A program made the translations under genes and the position numbers. DNA of 61,241 nt from Cloacibacillus sp. (lineage in GTDB: Bacteria; Synergistota; Synergistia; Synergistales; Synergistaceae): NCBI RefSeq assembly GCF_020860125.1, contig NZ_JAJBUX010000118.1, positions 1 through 61,241 of the forward strand, read 5' to 3'. Shown here one piece after another: positions 9,516 through 16,806 of the stretch (position 1 is the first letter of the stretch; every line of letters starts with the position of its first letter). The notes below the pieces were generated by a model. It had not been told where the DNA came from. It saw only the letters and a list, made by a program, of their open reading frames with translations, and searched no databases.

Positions 9516-10658
9516 ATGAAAAAAGCATTGGTGTTAGGCTGCGGCCTGATTGGTAAGACGGTAGCGCTTGATCTGGCGGAGGATTTTTCCGTAACTGTAA
9601 TGGATCCCTTTGAAAAGGCGCTGGCTACTCTGGCGGATAGGAACGATATCAAAAAGATTCAAAAACCGGCGGACGACGCGGCGGCTCTCGCCGAGGCGGC
9701 AAAAGATGCGGACATCGTCTGCGGGCTTCTGCCGAGCCACCTTGAAGGCGCATCTCAGAGGCAGATCCTCGAGATGGGGAAAAACTATGTCAGCCCAAGC
9801 GGATTCCTGCACAGCGAAGGGATGGACGAGCTTGCGAAAAAGAGCGGTTCGGTGGCGGTCTTTGATATGGGAATCGCCCCCGGAATGTCAAACTATCTTG
9901 TCGCCCGCGGCGGCGCGATGGTGGATGAACTTGACTTTGGCTGTATCTACGTGGGCGGCATCCCCGACAAGCTGGACCCGCCCTTCAATTACCGCACGGT
10001 CTTCTGCCTTGAGGATACGATGAATGAATATTGCGCGCCGGCGAAATATGTCAAGGATGGCAAGCTTACGGAGGCGCCGGCGCTCAGCGGCCTGGAAGAG
10101 ATAGATTTCCCCGGAGTAGGCAGGCTTGAGGCCTTCTTCACCGACGGCCTCCGCTCCGCGGCGGTCAATGTGAAGGGCAAGTTTGTCGCGGAAAAGACGA
10201 TGCGCTGGCCAGGTTATGTCGACACTATCAACATCATGAAGGCCGCCGGCTGTTTCAGCAGAGAACCTGTCGTCGTCGACGGCAAAGAGGTCATTCCCTT
10301 CAACGTTACCACGGAACTCTTCCGTCCGCTGTGGACGCTGAGGCCGGAGAAGGGGGACAGGGACCTCACCGTCATGCGTGTGGTGGCTCAGGGGCCGAAG
10401 GACGGCAAGTATGTGACAAATACCTGGGACATGGTAGATAAGTTCGACGAGAAGATGATGCTCCACTCGATGGCGCGCACCACGGGCTACGCCTGCTCGG
10501 TGACGGCGCGGGCGGTCGCGAACGGCATGATCACGGCTCCTGGCTTCCACGCTCCTGAGGCGCTGGCCGGGGACGACGCCTTCTACAATTACCTTATGCC
10601 CGCGCTTGCGAAATACGGCATCGTATTCAAGCACAGCCTTTTGGTAGAAGAGAGATAA
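9516..10658 (+). CDS. Saccharopine dehydrogenase family NAD(P)-dependent enzyme
   Basis: A 380-residue protein starting with a Rossmann motif, LVLGCGLIGKTVALDLA. The motifs that follow (SPSGFLHSEGMDELA, FDMGIAPGMSNYLVARG) are typical of the saccharopine dehydrogenase/lysine 6-dehydrogenase-like group. Members reduce or oxidise imino adducts of lysine-related amino acids. The start has AAAGGAAAG at good spacing. Its position after an amino-acid symporter and before an EutH-like permease points to catabolism of a specific amino acid, perhaps lysine or a derivative, but the substrate is inferred only from family and context. Confidence 0.85.
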   Translation: MKKALVLGCGLIGKTVALDLAEDFSVTVMDPFEKALATLADRNDIKKIQKPADDAAALAEAAKDADIVCGLLPSHLEGASQRQILEMGKNYVSPSGFLHSEGMDELAKKSGSVAVFDMGIAPGMSNYLVARGGAMVDELDFGCIYVGGIPDKLDPPFNYRTVFCLEDTMNEYCAPAKYVKDGKLTEAPALSGLEEIDFPGVGRLEAFFTDGLRSAAVNVKGKFVAEKTMRWPGYVDTINIMKAAGCFSREPVVVDGKEVIPFNVTTELFRPLWTLRPEKGDRDLTVMRVVAQGPKDGKYVTNTWDMVDKFDEKMMLHSMARTTGYACSVTARAVANGMITAPGFHAPEALAGDDAFYNYLMPALAKYGIVFKHSLLVEER

Positions 10659-10667
10659 GAATAAACT

Positions 10668-10731
10668 GCCCCCGGGCCGCCGGTCCGGGGGCCTCCAGCC
10701 GCCCTGCCGGATAATTAACGGCCGGGCGGCC
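10668..10731 (+). terminator. Two consecutive GC-rich hairpins after the saccharopine dehydrogenase-like gene
   Basis: GCCCCCGGGCC at 10668-10678 pairs with GGTCCGGGGGC at 10682-10692 (11 bp, 3-base loop). A second imperfect stem, GCCGCCCTGCCG with CGGCCGGGCGGC, lies at 10698-10731. Neither has a T-run, so this may be a weak or Rho-assisted terminator, or a processing and stability element before the EutH-like gene. Confidence 0.45.
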
Positions 10732-10765
10732 GTATTGTCGGCGTCAATAATGTGGGGGGATGAAG

Positions 10766-11848
10766 ATGGATATAAATACGATCGTTATGTCGCTGGTGGC
10801 GGTATTCATCTGCCTGGCCTGCGCGGATAAGATCGCCGGAGGCCGCTTCGGTCTGGGGGGACTGATCGACGAAGGCTTTTATACTCTGGGGCCGCTGGCG
10901 ATGATAATGATCGGGATGATTATGATCTCTCCGGTGGTCGCCCGTATTTTGTGCCCTCTGGTATCGCCGGCCCTGCTGTCGATAGGCGCCGATCCTTCAC
11001 TGTTTGTCGCCGCGATCCTGCCCAGCGACTCAGGCGGCGCCCCCCTCGCTTTGGATATCTGCCTTCTACGGGAGGCGGGGCTCTTCAACGGTCTCATCGT
11101 CGCGTCGATGATGGGGGCCTCGCTGGGGATAATCCCGCTCGTCCTCTCGGCGACCGACGGCGAAAGGCAAAAATATGTGATCTTGGGGCTGCTGATCGGT
11201 TTTATGTCTATTCCCCCGGCCGCCCTCATCTCAGGGCTGGCCGCCGGGCTGGACAAAGAGATGCTGCTGCATAATCTGCTGCCGGTTACGGCCCTCTCCG
11301 CGGTGATCGCCGCGGCGTTGGTATACGCGCAGTCATGCACGATCAAGGTTGTGATCTGCCTGGGGAGGGCGGTCTTATTCGTCGCCGTCTTAGGTTTCGC
11401 CGCCTCGACGGTGCGCGCGCTTACGGGGCTCGAGGTCATCGCTGGAATGGCTCCGATAGAGGACGCCTTTGTGATCCTGGGACAGATAGGGATAGTGCTG
11501 GCGGGAATATTTCCCCTGCTGCACCTGATTAAAAAAATTTTTCGCCGCCAGCTCGCGATGCTTTCGATAAAAATGCGGGTGGACGAACTTGCCATGATCG
11601 GCGTCGTTACGACGGTGGCCAACTTTTTCCCCGTCATCCCGATGCTGAATAAAATGACGAAAAGGGGCATCGTTGTCAACATGGCCTTTGCCGTGCCGGC
11701 CGCATATGCGATAGGCGACCATCTGGGGTTCACGGCGGGGTTTGAGCGTTCCTTTGTCTTCCCGCTGGTGGTCGGGAAATTATGCGGCGGTATGCTGGCA
11801 ATAATCGCGGCTTCGCTCTACTGCAGGCATCTTGGACTGAAAGAGTGA
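10766..11848 (+). CDS. EutH-like membrane transporter
   Basis: About 360 residues and ten or so hydrophobic segments. The N-terminal pattern (ADKIAGGRFGLGGLIDEGF, then GPLAMIMIGMIMISPVVA, then GADPSLFVAAILPSDSGGAPLA) matches the EutH family, whose founder is linked to ethanolamine utilization. No other eut genes are nearby, so another small amine or amino-acid-derived compound is just as likely. ATG 10760 abuts the G-rich ribosome site, so the in-frame ATG at 10766 is preferred, the same arrangement as at 1250/1256. The last gene of the left-hand catabolic block on the + strand before the Lrp gene. Confidence 0.8.
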   Translation: MDINTIVMSLVAVFICLACADKIAGGRFGLGGLIDEGFYTLGPLAMIMIGMIMISPVVARILCPLVSPALLSIGADPSLFVAAILPSDSGGAPLALDICLLREAGLFNGLIVASMMGASLGIIPLVLSATDGERQKYVILGLLIGFMSIPPAALISGLAAGLDKEMLLHNLLPVTALSAVIAAALVYAQSCTIKVVICLGRAVLFVAVLGFAASTVRALTGLEVIAGMAPIEDAFVILGQIGIVLAGIFPLLHLIKKIFRRQLAMLSIKMRVDELAMIGVVTTVANFFPVIPMLNKMTKRGIVVNMAFAVPAAYAIGDHLGFTAGFERSFVFPLVVGKLCGGMLAIIAASLYCRHLGLKE

Positions 11849-11961
11849 CAGCCCGCGTAATAATTTTCGAGTTAAGGAATATAAACAGAATAAAAAATTG
11901 ATTAAGATGATAATTTTAAGTATATAATATTTAAAATATGCGTATCTTATGGATGTTATCA

Positions 11962-11996
11962 AACAGTGATTACCCAGTGAAGTTATCGCTGTTTTT
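11962..11996 (+). terminator. Hairpin terminator between the EutH-like and Lrp genes
   Basis: AACAGTGAT at 11962-11970 pairs with ATCGCTGTT (one G-T pair) and continues into a T6 run. It lies 113 bases after the EutH-like stop and 75 bases before the preferred Lrp start, so it could end the upstream operon or attenuate Lrp transcription. Confidence 0.7.
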
Positions 11997-12070
11997 TCTA
12001 TTTGTCCTGTCTTATTGAGAATTTACGGGAAGCGAGGTACGCGGAAATCATACAGACTGGGAGTGATGAG

Positions 12071-12517
12071 ATGATAAGAATGGTGAAGCCGGATTTGGAT
12101 GAGATTGATTTCAGGATCGCCTATGAGCTGAAAAATGACTGTCGGATATCATATAAACAGTTGGGCAGTAAGATCTCGCTTTCTTCATCTTCCGTTTATG
12201 AGAGAACGAAAAAAATGGAGGAGAAGAACGTCATCCTGTCCTATAACGCGAAGGTCGACTGGGGCAAATTCGGATATTCGATCCATGCCTTCATCTTGTT
12301 AAAGGACGATAAGTTTATCGGAGATATGCCCTCCTTTCTGAAAAACAGGGACGAGGTCTTTAATCTCTATATGGTCTCCGGCGAGTATGATTATATGCTT
12401 GAGGTGCATATCGCCAATAAAGACGATCTGGGAAATTTTATTGATTATTTATACCGTAAGGTCGGCAGGACCTATACGCTGCTGATTCTGCGGGAGATCT
12501 GCGAGGTCCCCGAGTAG
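12071..12517 (+). CDS. Lrp/AsnC family transcriptional regulator
   Basis: About 148 residues, the standard length for the family. The N-terminal winged helix-turn-helix runs DLDEIDFRIAYELKNDCRIS through the recognition helix region near SSSSVYERTKKM. A C-terminal RAM/ACT-like effector domain follows (SGEYDYMLEVHIANKDDLGNF). The frame is open from 12002, but ATG 12071 has GGGAG seven bases ahead and gives the family length. Lrp proteins sense amino acids and control transport and catabolism, fitting the upstream genes. A second Lrp gene, inactivated, lies at 33533. Confidence 0.92.
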   Translation: MIRMVKPDLDEIDFRIAYELKNDCRISYKQLGSKISLSSSSVYERTKKMEEKNVILSYNAKVDWGKFGYSIHAFILLKDDKFIGDMPSFLKNRDEVFNLYMVSGEYDYMLEVHIANKDDLGNFIDYLYRKVGRTYTLLILREICEVPE

Positions 12518-12580
12518 CTGTAGCGGCGGGAGGCCTGGTGAAATATTAACGGAGCCACGCCCGCGGAGATGAAAAATAAC

Positions 12581-12627
12581 GGCGGGGCGGCGGGTATTTT
12601 TCACCGCCGCTCCGCCCTCTGTTTTTT
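12581..12627. terminator. Bidirectional terminator between Lrp (+) and the Mg2+ transport block (-)
   Basis: A 13-bp stem pairs GGCGGGGCGGCGG (12581-12593) with CCGCCGCTCCGCC (12604-12616, one G-T pair). It is followed by a T6 run at 12622-12627 and preceded by an A-rich stretch, so it can work for both converging transcripts. Confidence 0.88.
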
Positions 12628-12639
12628 CGCGGATCTAAT

Positions 12640-12843
12640 CTAAAAGATGTGGTCGTAGACCTCCAGCTCCGGCAGGCGCTCTCCGCGTTCTTCCATCGAG
12701 GCGACGGCCATGCCGTGATCGGTGGTTATCCACAGATAGCGTTCGCCTGTCTTCGTGTCCAGGATCACATGGATCTCCTCGCAGTAGTTTTGCTGCGTGA
12801 AGACGGTCTCAAAGCGCTTTTTCTTTCTCTCCATACGTATCAC
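12640..12843 (-). CDS. Small DUF6440-like protein
   Basis: A 67-residue soluble protein with a basic start (MIRMERKKKRFE) and a compact beta-rich pattern including HVILDTKTGERYLWITTDHG, resembling DUF6440 proteins. The GTG start at 12843 has AGGAGG four bases ahead; an ATG at 12834 is the alternative. Its 5' end overlaps the upstream small membrane protein gene by 35 bases in another frame, so translation is probably coupled. It is the last gene of the mgtA operon. Function unknown. Confidence 0.75.
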   Translation of the reverse strand: MIRMERKKKRFETVFTQQNYCEEIHVILDTKTGERYLWITTDHGMAVASMEERGERLPELEVYDHIF

Positions 12844-13000
12844 CCGCCCTCCTGCCGCCGAGGGGTTTCATGCCCCAGAAAAGTAGATTCATCCCCGCCA
12901 CCGCGGCGGCGCATATCAGCATGGACGCCCAGAATCCGATGTTTACGCCGAGCCATTCTGTTTTACCGAATAGGTCAAGCCAAATAGCGGTCCAGTTCAT
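12809..13000 (-). CDS. Small membrane protein linked to the MgtA ATPase
   Basis: A 63-residue protein with one central transmembrane helix (WASMLICAAAVAGMNLLFW) and a charged C-terminal tail. AAAGGAGGAAT just before the ATG at 13000 makes it a confident gene. It starts 18 bases after the MgtA stop codon. Similar short proteins with an N-terminal NW-AIW-LFG-TEWLG pattern occur beside Mg2+-transporting ATPases in other anaerobes as far as I recall, so an accessory or regulatory subunit is plausible but unproven. Confidence 0.75.
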   Translation of the reverse strand: MNWTAIWLDLFGKTEWLGVNIGFWASMLICAAAVAGMNLLFWGMKPLGGRRAGDTYGEKEKAL

Positions 13001-13018
13001 AGAATATTCCTCCTTTAT

Positions 13019-15769
13019 CTACAGCAGTTCGCCGTAATGCCGCACGTAGGCCTTTTTGATGCTGGTCGCCAGCGCCATGTAGAGCAGTATGCAGGGGATC
13101 AGGTAGGCGAAGTACATCGCGGGGAGCGGCACAAATCCCAGCATCGCGCCGAATGGCGTAAAGGGAATAATTGTCAGCGCCACGATGCCCGTGAAGGTGA
13201 TCAGCGTCACCGGAGCCGAAGCGTGGCTCTGTATGAAGGGCAGCTTAGGCGTGCGGATCATATGGATCACCAACGTCTGGCTCCACATGGATTCCACAAA
13301 CCACCCCGCCTGGAAGAGCGTGATGTAGGCCGCCTGGATCCCGGCCAGCTCCGCGCCGGAAAAATGGGCGGGCAGGTCGTTGAAGAGGATGCCCTGCGAG
13401 ACGAAGAGCGGGCAGAGTACGAAATACATGAACGCATAGGTCGTCCAGTCAAAGATCGAGCTGGTCGGCCCGAGCCAGAGCATGAAGCTGCCGACCGACG
13501 ATGCGTCCCACTTCTTCGGAACGGCGAGGTACTCTTTGTCCACGTTGTCCCAGGGGATCGCCGTGCAGGAGAGGTCGTAGATCAGGTTCAGGAAGATCAG
13601 CTGCACGCTCATCATCGGCAGGAAGGGGAGCAGCGCCGAGGCCGCCAGTACGGAGAACATGTTGCCGAAGTTCGAGGAGGCGGTCATCTTGATATATTTG
13701 ATCATGTTCGCGTAGGTCTTGCGCCCCTCGATGATGCCCTCTTCAAGTACCGAGAGATCCTTTTCCAGCAGGATGATGTCCACCGATTCTTTGGCGATGT
13801 CCACCGCCGTATCGACTGATATCCCGATGTCCGAGGATTTCATCGCCGCCGCGTCGTTGATGCCGTCGCCCATGAAGCCCACGCTGTGGCCGCCGCTACG
13901 CAGAGCGCTCACGACGCGCGCCTTCTGCTCCGGCGAGAGTTTCGCGAAGACCGCCGTCTCTTCCGCGGCCTTGATGAGTTTTTCCTCATCCAGGCGGTCG
14001 ATGTCGCCGCCCAGAAGTATTCTTTCAACGGGGAGCCCGACGTGGCGGCAGACGCAGCGGGCCACCTTTTCGTTGTCGCCGGTCAGTATCTTGACGGTGA
14101 CCCTGTGATCGCCGAGCGCTTTGATGGCCTCTTCCGCCGACTCCTTCGGCGGATCGAGGAAGGCCAGATATCCCAGCAGCACCATATCGCACTCGTCCTT
14201 GACGCCGAAGGCGCCGACGGGGGAGGGACTGGTCTTCTGCGCGAGGGCGACGACGCGCATGCCGTCCGCGTTGAGGCGGTCGACGGTCTTCAGCACCTTT
14301 TGCTTGAGGGATTCGCTCAGCGGCTCGATCTTGCCGTCATATTCCACGTAGGCGCAGATCGAGAGCATCTCCTCGACCGCGCCCTTCGTCACCATCTGCG
14401 TCTTGCCGTTCTTATCGCTGACTACGGTGGAGAGGCGGCGGCGGGTGAAGTCAAAGGGAACTTCGTCAACCTTCACATAGGCGTCGGAGAGGTCCGTAAG
14501 GCGGGGGTTTTCCGCCTCCTCCTCCTCGGTCTTTCTGATGATTGCCAGGTCCATCAGGTTTTTATAGCCGGACTGGAAGTAGCTGTTCAGGTAGGCGTGG
14601 CGGAGCACGCGGGCGTCCTCCTCGCCCATGACGTTCATATGATATTCCAGAACGACCTGGTCCTGCGTCAGGGTGCCCGTCTTGTCGGTGCAGAGTATGT
14701 CGATCGCGCCGAAGTTCTGAATGGAGTTGAGGTTCTTGACGATCGTCTTTTTCTTCGACATGGAGACGGCGCCTTTGGCGAGGCAGGTGGTGACGATCAT
14801 CGGCAGCATCTCCGGCGTCAGCCCGACGGCGACGGAGATGGCGAAGAGGAAGGCCTGTACCCAGTCGCCCTTGGTAAAGCCGTTGATGAAAAAGACCACC
14901 GGCACCATGACCATCATGAAGCGGATCAGCACCCAGGAGACGGAGTTGACGCCTTTGGAGAAGCTGGTCTCCACCGCCTCCTCCGCGACGGCGGAGGCCA
15001 TCGAGCCAAAGAGGGTGTCGTCTCCCACGGCGACGACCACCGCCGTGGCGCTGCCGCTGATGACGTTGCTGCCCATAAAGACGATATTGCCGTAGTCAGT
15101 GACGGCGTCGCCGGTCTTGGGGCCGCCCTCGGCGCTCTTCTCGATCAGGTCGCTCTCCCCCGTCAGCGCGGACTGGCTGATGAAGATGTCCTTTGCCTCG
15201 ATGAGCCTCGCGTCCGCGGGCACCATATCACCGGCGGAGAGGCGGATGATGTCGCCCGCCACAGCGTCCTCAAGCGGTATCTCATGTCTTTTCCAGTCGT
15301 GCCTGTCGACGGTGCAGGTGACCGTGATCATGGCAAGCAGCCTCTCCGCGGCGTCGCCGGAGTGCGATTCCTGCACGAAACGCAGGATGCCCGAAATGCC
15401 GACCATCGTCATAATGATGACGACTGTGAGCACGTCAGCCTCTTCCGGCATATCCTGCATGACCGGCATCAGGATGTCGGTCACGGCGGAGACCGCTGCA
15501 AGGCAGAGCAGGATCGCCGTAAATGGATTGATAAAGGCTCCCGCCAGCCGCTGCGCCAGTGACTTTCTCCTTTTGCGCGTCACCCTGTTGGCGCCGTAGC
15601 GCTGGCGGTTTTTCTCGACCTGTACCTCTGAGAGGCCGCCGAACGAAGAATGGTATTTCCATAAAACGTCGTTTATGGGCGCGCCAGCGGCGAAGCGGAG
15701 GCGCTCGTTGATCTGCTCTCTGCGCGCCGCCTGCTCGGCGGTCTGTACTGTGATGTTTTTCTTTTTCAT
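13019..15769 (-). CDS. mgtA: Magnesium-translocating P-type ATPase MgtA (copy 1)
   Basis: About 916 residues. P-type ATPase signature motifs are present in order: actuator LTGESD, phosphorylation site CTDKTGTLTQDQ, nucleotide-binding region, and hinge GDGINDAAAMKSSDIG followed by SVDTAVDIAKES, which is typical of the MgtA/MgtB (P3B) class that imports Mg2+. Hydrophobic segments flank the catalytic core as expected. The frame is open to 15907, but AGGAGG at 15780-15785 favours ATG 15769 (MKKKN); ATG 15778 is directly against that site. Two small genes follow closely. The long upstream region holds a short leader ORF and a strong hairpin. Confidence 0.95.
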   Translation of the reverse strand: MKKKNITVQTAEQAARREQINERLRFAAGAPINDVLWKYHSSFGGLSEVQVEKNRQRYGANRVTRKRRKSLAQRLAGAFINPFTAILLCLAAVSAVTDILMPVMQDMPEEADVLTVVIIMTMVGISGILRFVQESHSGDAAERLLAMITVTCTVDRHDWKRHEIPLEDAVAGDIIRLSAGDMVPADARLIEAKDIFISQSALTGESDLIEKSAEGGPKTGDAVTDYGNIVFMGSNVISGSATAVVVAVGDDTLFGSMASAVAEEAVETSFSKGVNSVSWVLIRFMMVMVPVVFFINGFTKGDWVQAFLFAISVAVGLTPEMLPMIVTTCLAKGAVSMSKKKTIVKNLNSIQNFGAIDILCTDKTGTLTQDQVVLEYHMNVMGEEDARVLRHAYLNSYFQSGYKNLMDLAIIRKTEEEEAENPRLTDLSDAYVKVDEVPFDFTRRRLSTVVSDKNGKTQMVTKGAVEEMLSICAYVEYDGKIEPLSESLKQKVLKTVDRLNADGMRVVALAQKTSPSPVGAFGVKDECDMVLLGYLAFLDPPKESAEEAIKALGDHRVTVKILTGDNEKVARCVCRHVGLPVERILLGGDIDRLDEEKLIKAAEETAVFAKLSPEQKARVVSALRSGGHSVGFMGDGINDAAAMKSSDIGISVDTAVDIAKESVDIILLEKDLSVLEEGIIEGRKTYANMIKYIKMTASSNFGNMFSVLAASALLPFLPMMSVQLIFLNLIYDLSCTAIPWDNVDKEYLAVPKKWDASSVGSFMLWLGPTSSIFDWTTYAFMYFVLCPLFVSQGILFNDLPAHFSGAELAGIQAAYITLFQAGWFVESMWSQTLVIHMIRTPKLPFIQSHASAPVTLITFTGIVALTIIPFTPFGAMLGFVPLPAMYFAYLIPCILLYMALATSIKKAYVRHYGELL

Positions 15770-15888
15770 TTTTTCCATACCTCCTGACGAAGCGCCTGTC
15801 ATTGACCGGGCGCGTCTGTTTCGCTGATTACCGGCGAACGGCCGAATTTTTAATTTCGCGCGGTTCGTCCGCGCATCAGAGGTGCCGT

Positions 15889-15924
15889 CCCCGTTATGGA
15901 CAGACATAGCCTGCCCATAACGGG
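15889..15924 (-). promoter_or_regulatory. Perfect 11-bp hairpin in the mgtA leader
   Basis: CCCCGTTATGG at 15889-15899 and CCATAACGGGG at 15914-15924 form a perfect inverted repeat with a 14-base loop, 120 bases before the mgtA start and 54 bases after a short leader ORF. No T-run follows on the mgtA strand, so it looks more like a regulatory RNA structure than a terminator. Confidence 0.6.
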
Positions 15925-15977
15925 GCGATGCGTATGATCAGCTGTTTTTGCGGTGGGAAGCAGGATGAGGGCGGAGT

Positions 15978-16070
15978 TTAACGGCGGTGAAGCGGCAGCC
16001 CGCGTTTCGCCTGTTGGTGACTTTGCCCTGGGTCCTGTTTACTTTGTCCTGCGAAACTGTCGGGTTCCAT
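15978..16070 (-). CDS. Possible MgtL-like leader peptide upstream of mgtA
   Basis: A 30-codon reading frame on the mgtA strand beginning MEPDSF, with GGGAG eight bases before its ATG, ending about 210 bases before mgtA. In enterics the mgtA leader peptide MgtL also begins Met-Glu-Pro-Asp, and Pro/acidic codons destabilise ribosomes when Mg2+ is low, coupling translation to transcription of mgtA. The shared first four residues, position and downstream hairpin are seen here; shared mechanism is inference. The rest of the peptide (Gln/Lys/Arg-rich, three prolines) is unlike MgtL, so chance is possible. Confidence 0.4.
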   Translation of the reverse strand: MEPDSFAGQSKQDPGQSHQQAKRGLPLHRR

Positions 16071-16284
16071 CTGCTTCACTCCCTTCTCCGTTGTTGGCTG
16101 GTATGCGGCGGCACGCCGCAAAGGGGAGGGGTGTGCGTAGTTCTCCACGCGCTCCTTTCCCTGTCGTACTGCCAGTATAGCCGCCGACGTTAGTCCATCC
16201 AATGGCTGAAATCTTGCGATTTTCTTGCGATTCGGTAAGAAAATAGAGGCGGGGCCGGTTATCGTTTCCGCCGCCCCGCCCCGT

Positions 16285-16788
16285 CTATAATTGGTCGTTG
16301 AATTTGTAGCCGATCCCCCAGATGGTGAGGATATATTCCGGCGCGTCTGGATTCGGCTCGATCTTCTTTCTCAGTTTGCGTATAAAGGCCATGATGTTGC
16401 TGTCGGCGAGGAGAAAATCTCCGTCCCAAACGGCGCGGTAGATCTGTTCTTTGGTAAAGACCTCTCCGCGGTTTTGCGCGAGGAAATAGAGGATGTCGAA
16501 TTCCTTCGGCGTCAGGCTGATCTCCCTGCCCTGCCGCAGCACCTTTCTGCTCTTCGGGTGGATCGCAAGCTCTCCCGCGTAAATACCGTCGTCGGCGGTA
16601 TCCGATAGGTTGCCCCTGCTGCCGGCGACGCCGAGCACCAGTGTCGAGGCCTCGTCGTTAAGAAGCTCTTGGAGTCCGGCAAGCAGCCCCTTCGCGTAGG
16701 CGCTCTGCGGCGGCTCCTGTTCCAGCCTGTCGCGGAGCCATTCGGCGAGAATGGAATCCAGTGATATGAAGTGGATGTTCTTTTTCAA
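16285..16788 (-). CDS. Receiver-less winged-helix regulator between two Mg2+ ATPases
   Basis: 167 residues. The last 95 form an OmpR/PhoB-type winged helix (LTPKEFDILYFLAQNRGEVF, then RAVWDGDFLLADSNIMAFIRKLRKKI, ending ILTIWGIGYKF). The first 70 residues are not a standard receiver: the length is too short and no phosphoacceptor Asp pattern is seen. The TTG start at 16788 has AGGAAGGGGG ten bases ahead. It lies 18 bases after the second MgtA gene and upstream of the first, so it probably controls this locus, but not through ordinary two-component phosphorylation. Confidence 0.82.
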   Translation of the reverse strand: MKKNIHFISLDSILAEWLRDRLEQEPPQSAYAKGLLAGLQELLNDEASTLVLGVAGSRGNLSDTADDGIYAGELAIHPKSRKVLRQGREISLTPKEFDILYFLAQNRGEVFTKEQIYRAVWDGDFLLADSNIMAFIRKLRKKIEPNPDAPEYILTIWGIGYKFNDQL

Positions 16789-16806
16789 AGTATGGATTCC
16801 CCCTTC

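Noticed and set aside
13886..15562. 558-codon open frame on the + strand opposite mgtA
   Set aside because: It mirrors the codon bias of the GC-rich ATPase gene, is rich in His/Asp/Gly/Arg without domains, and has no ribosome site.
15770..16284. M-box Mg2+ riboswitch before mgtA
   Set aside because: I looked for the conserved GGTGAGGCTCC and GCTAAAGCTCTA-type blocks on the - strand and found neither here nor upstream of the second ATPase.
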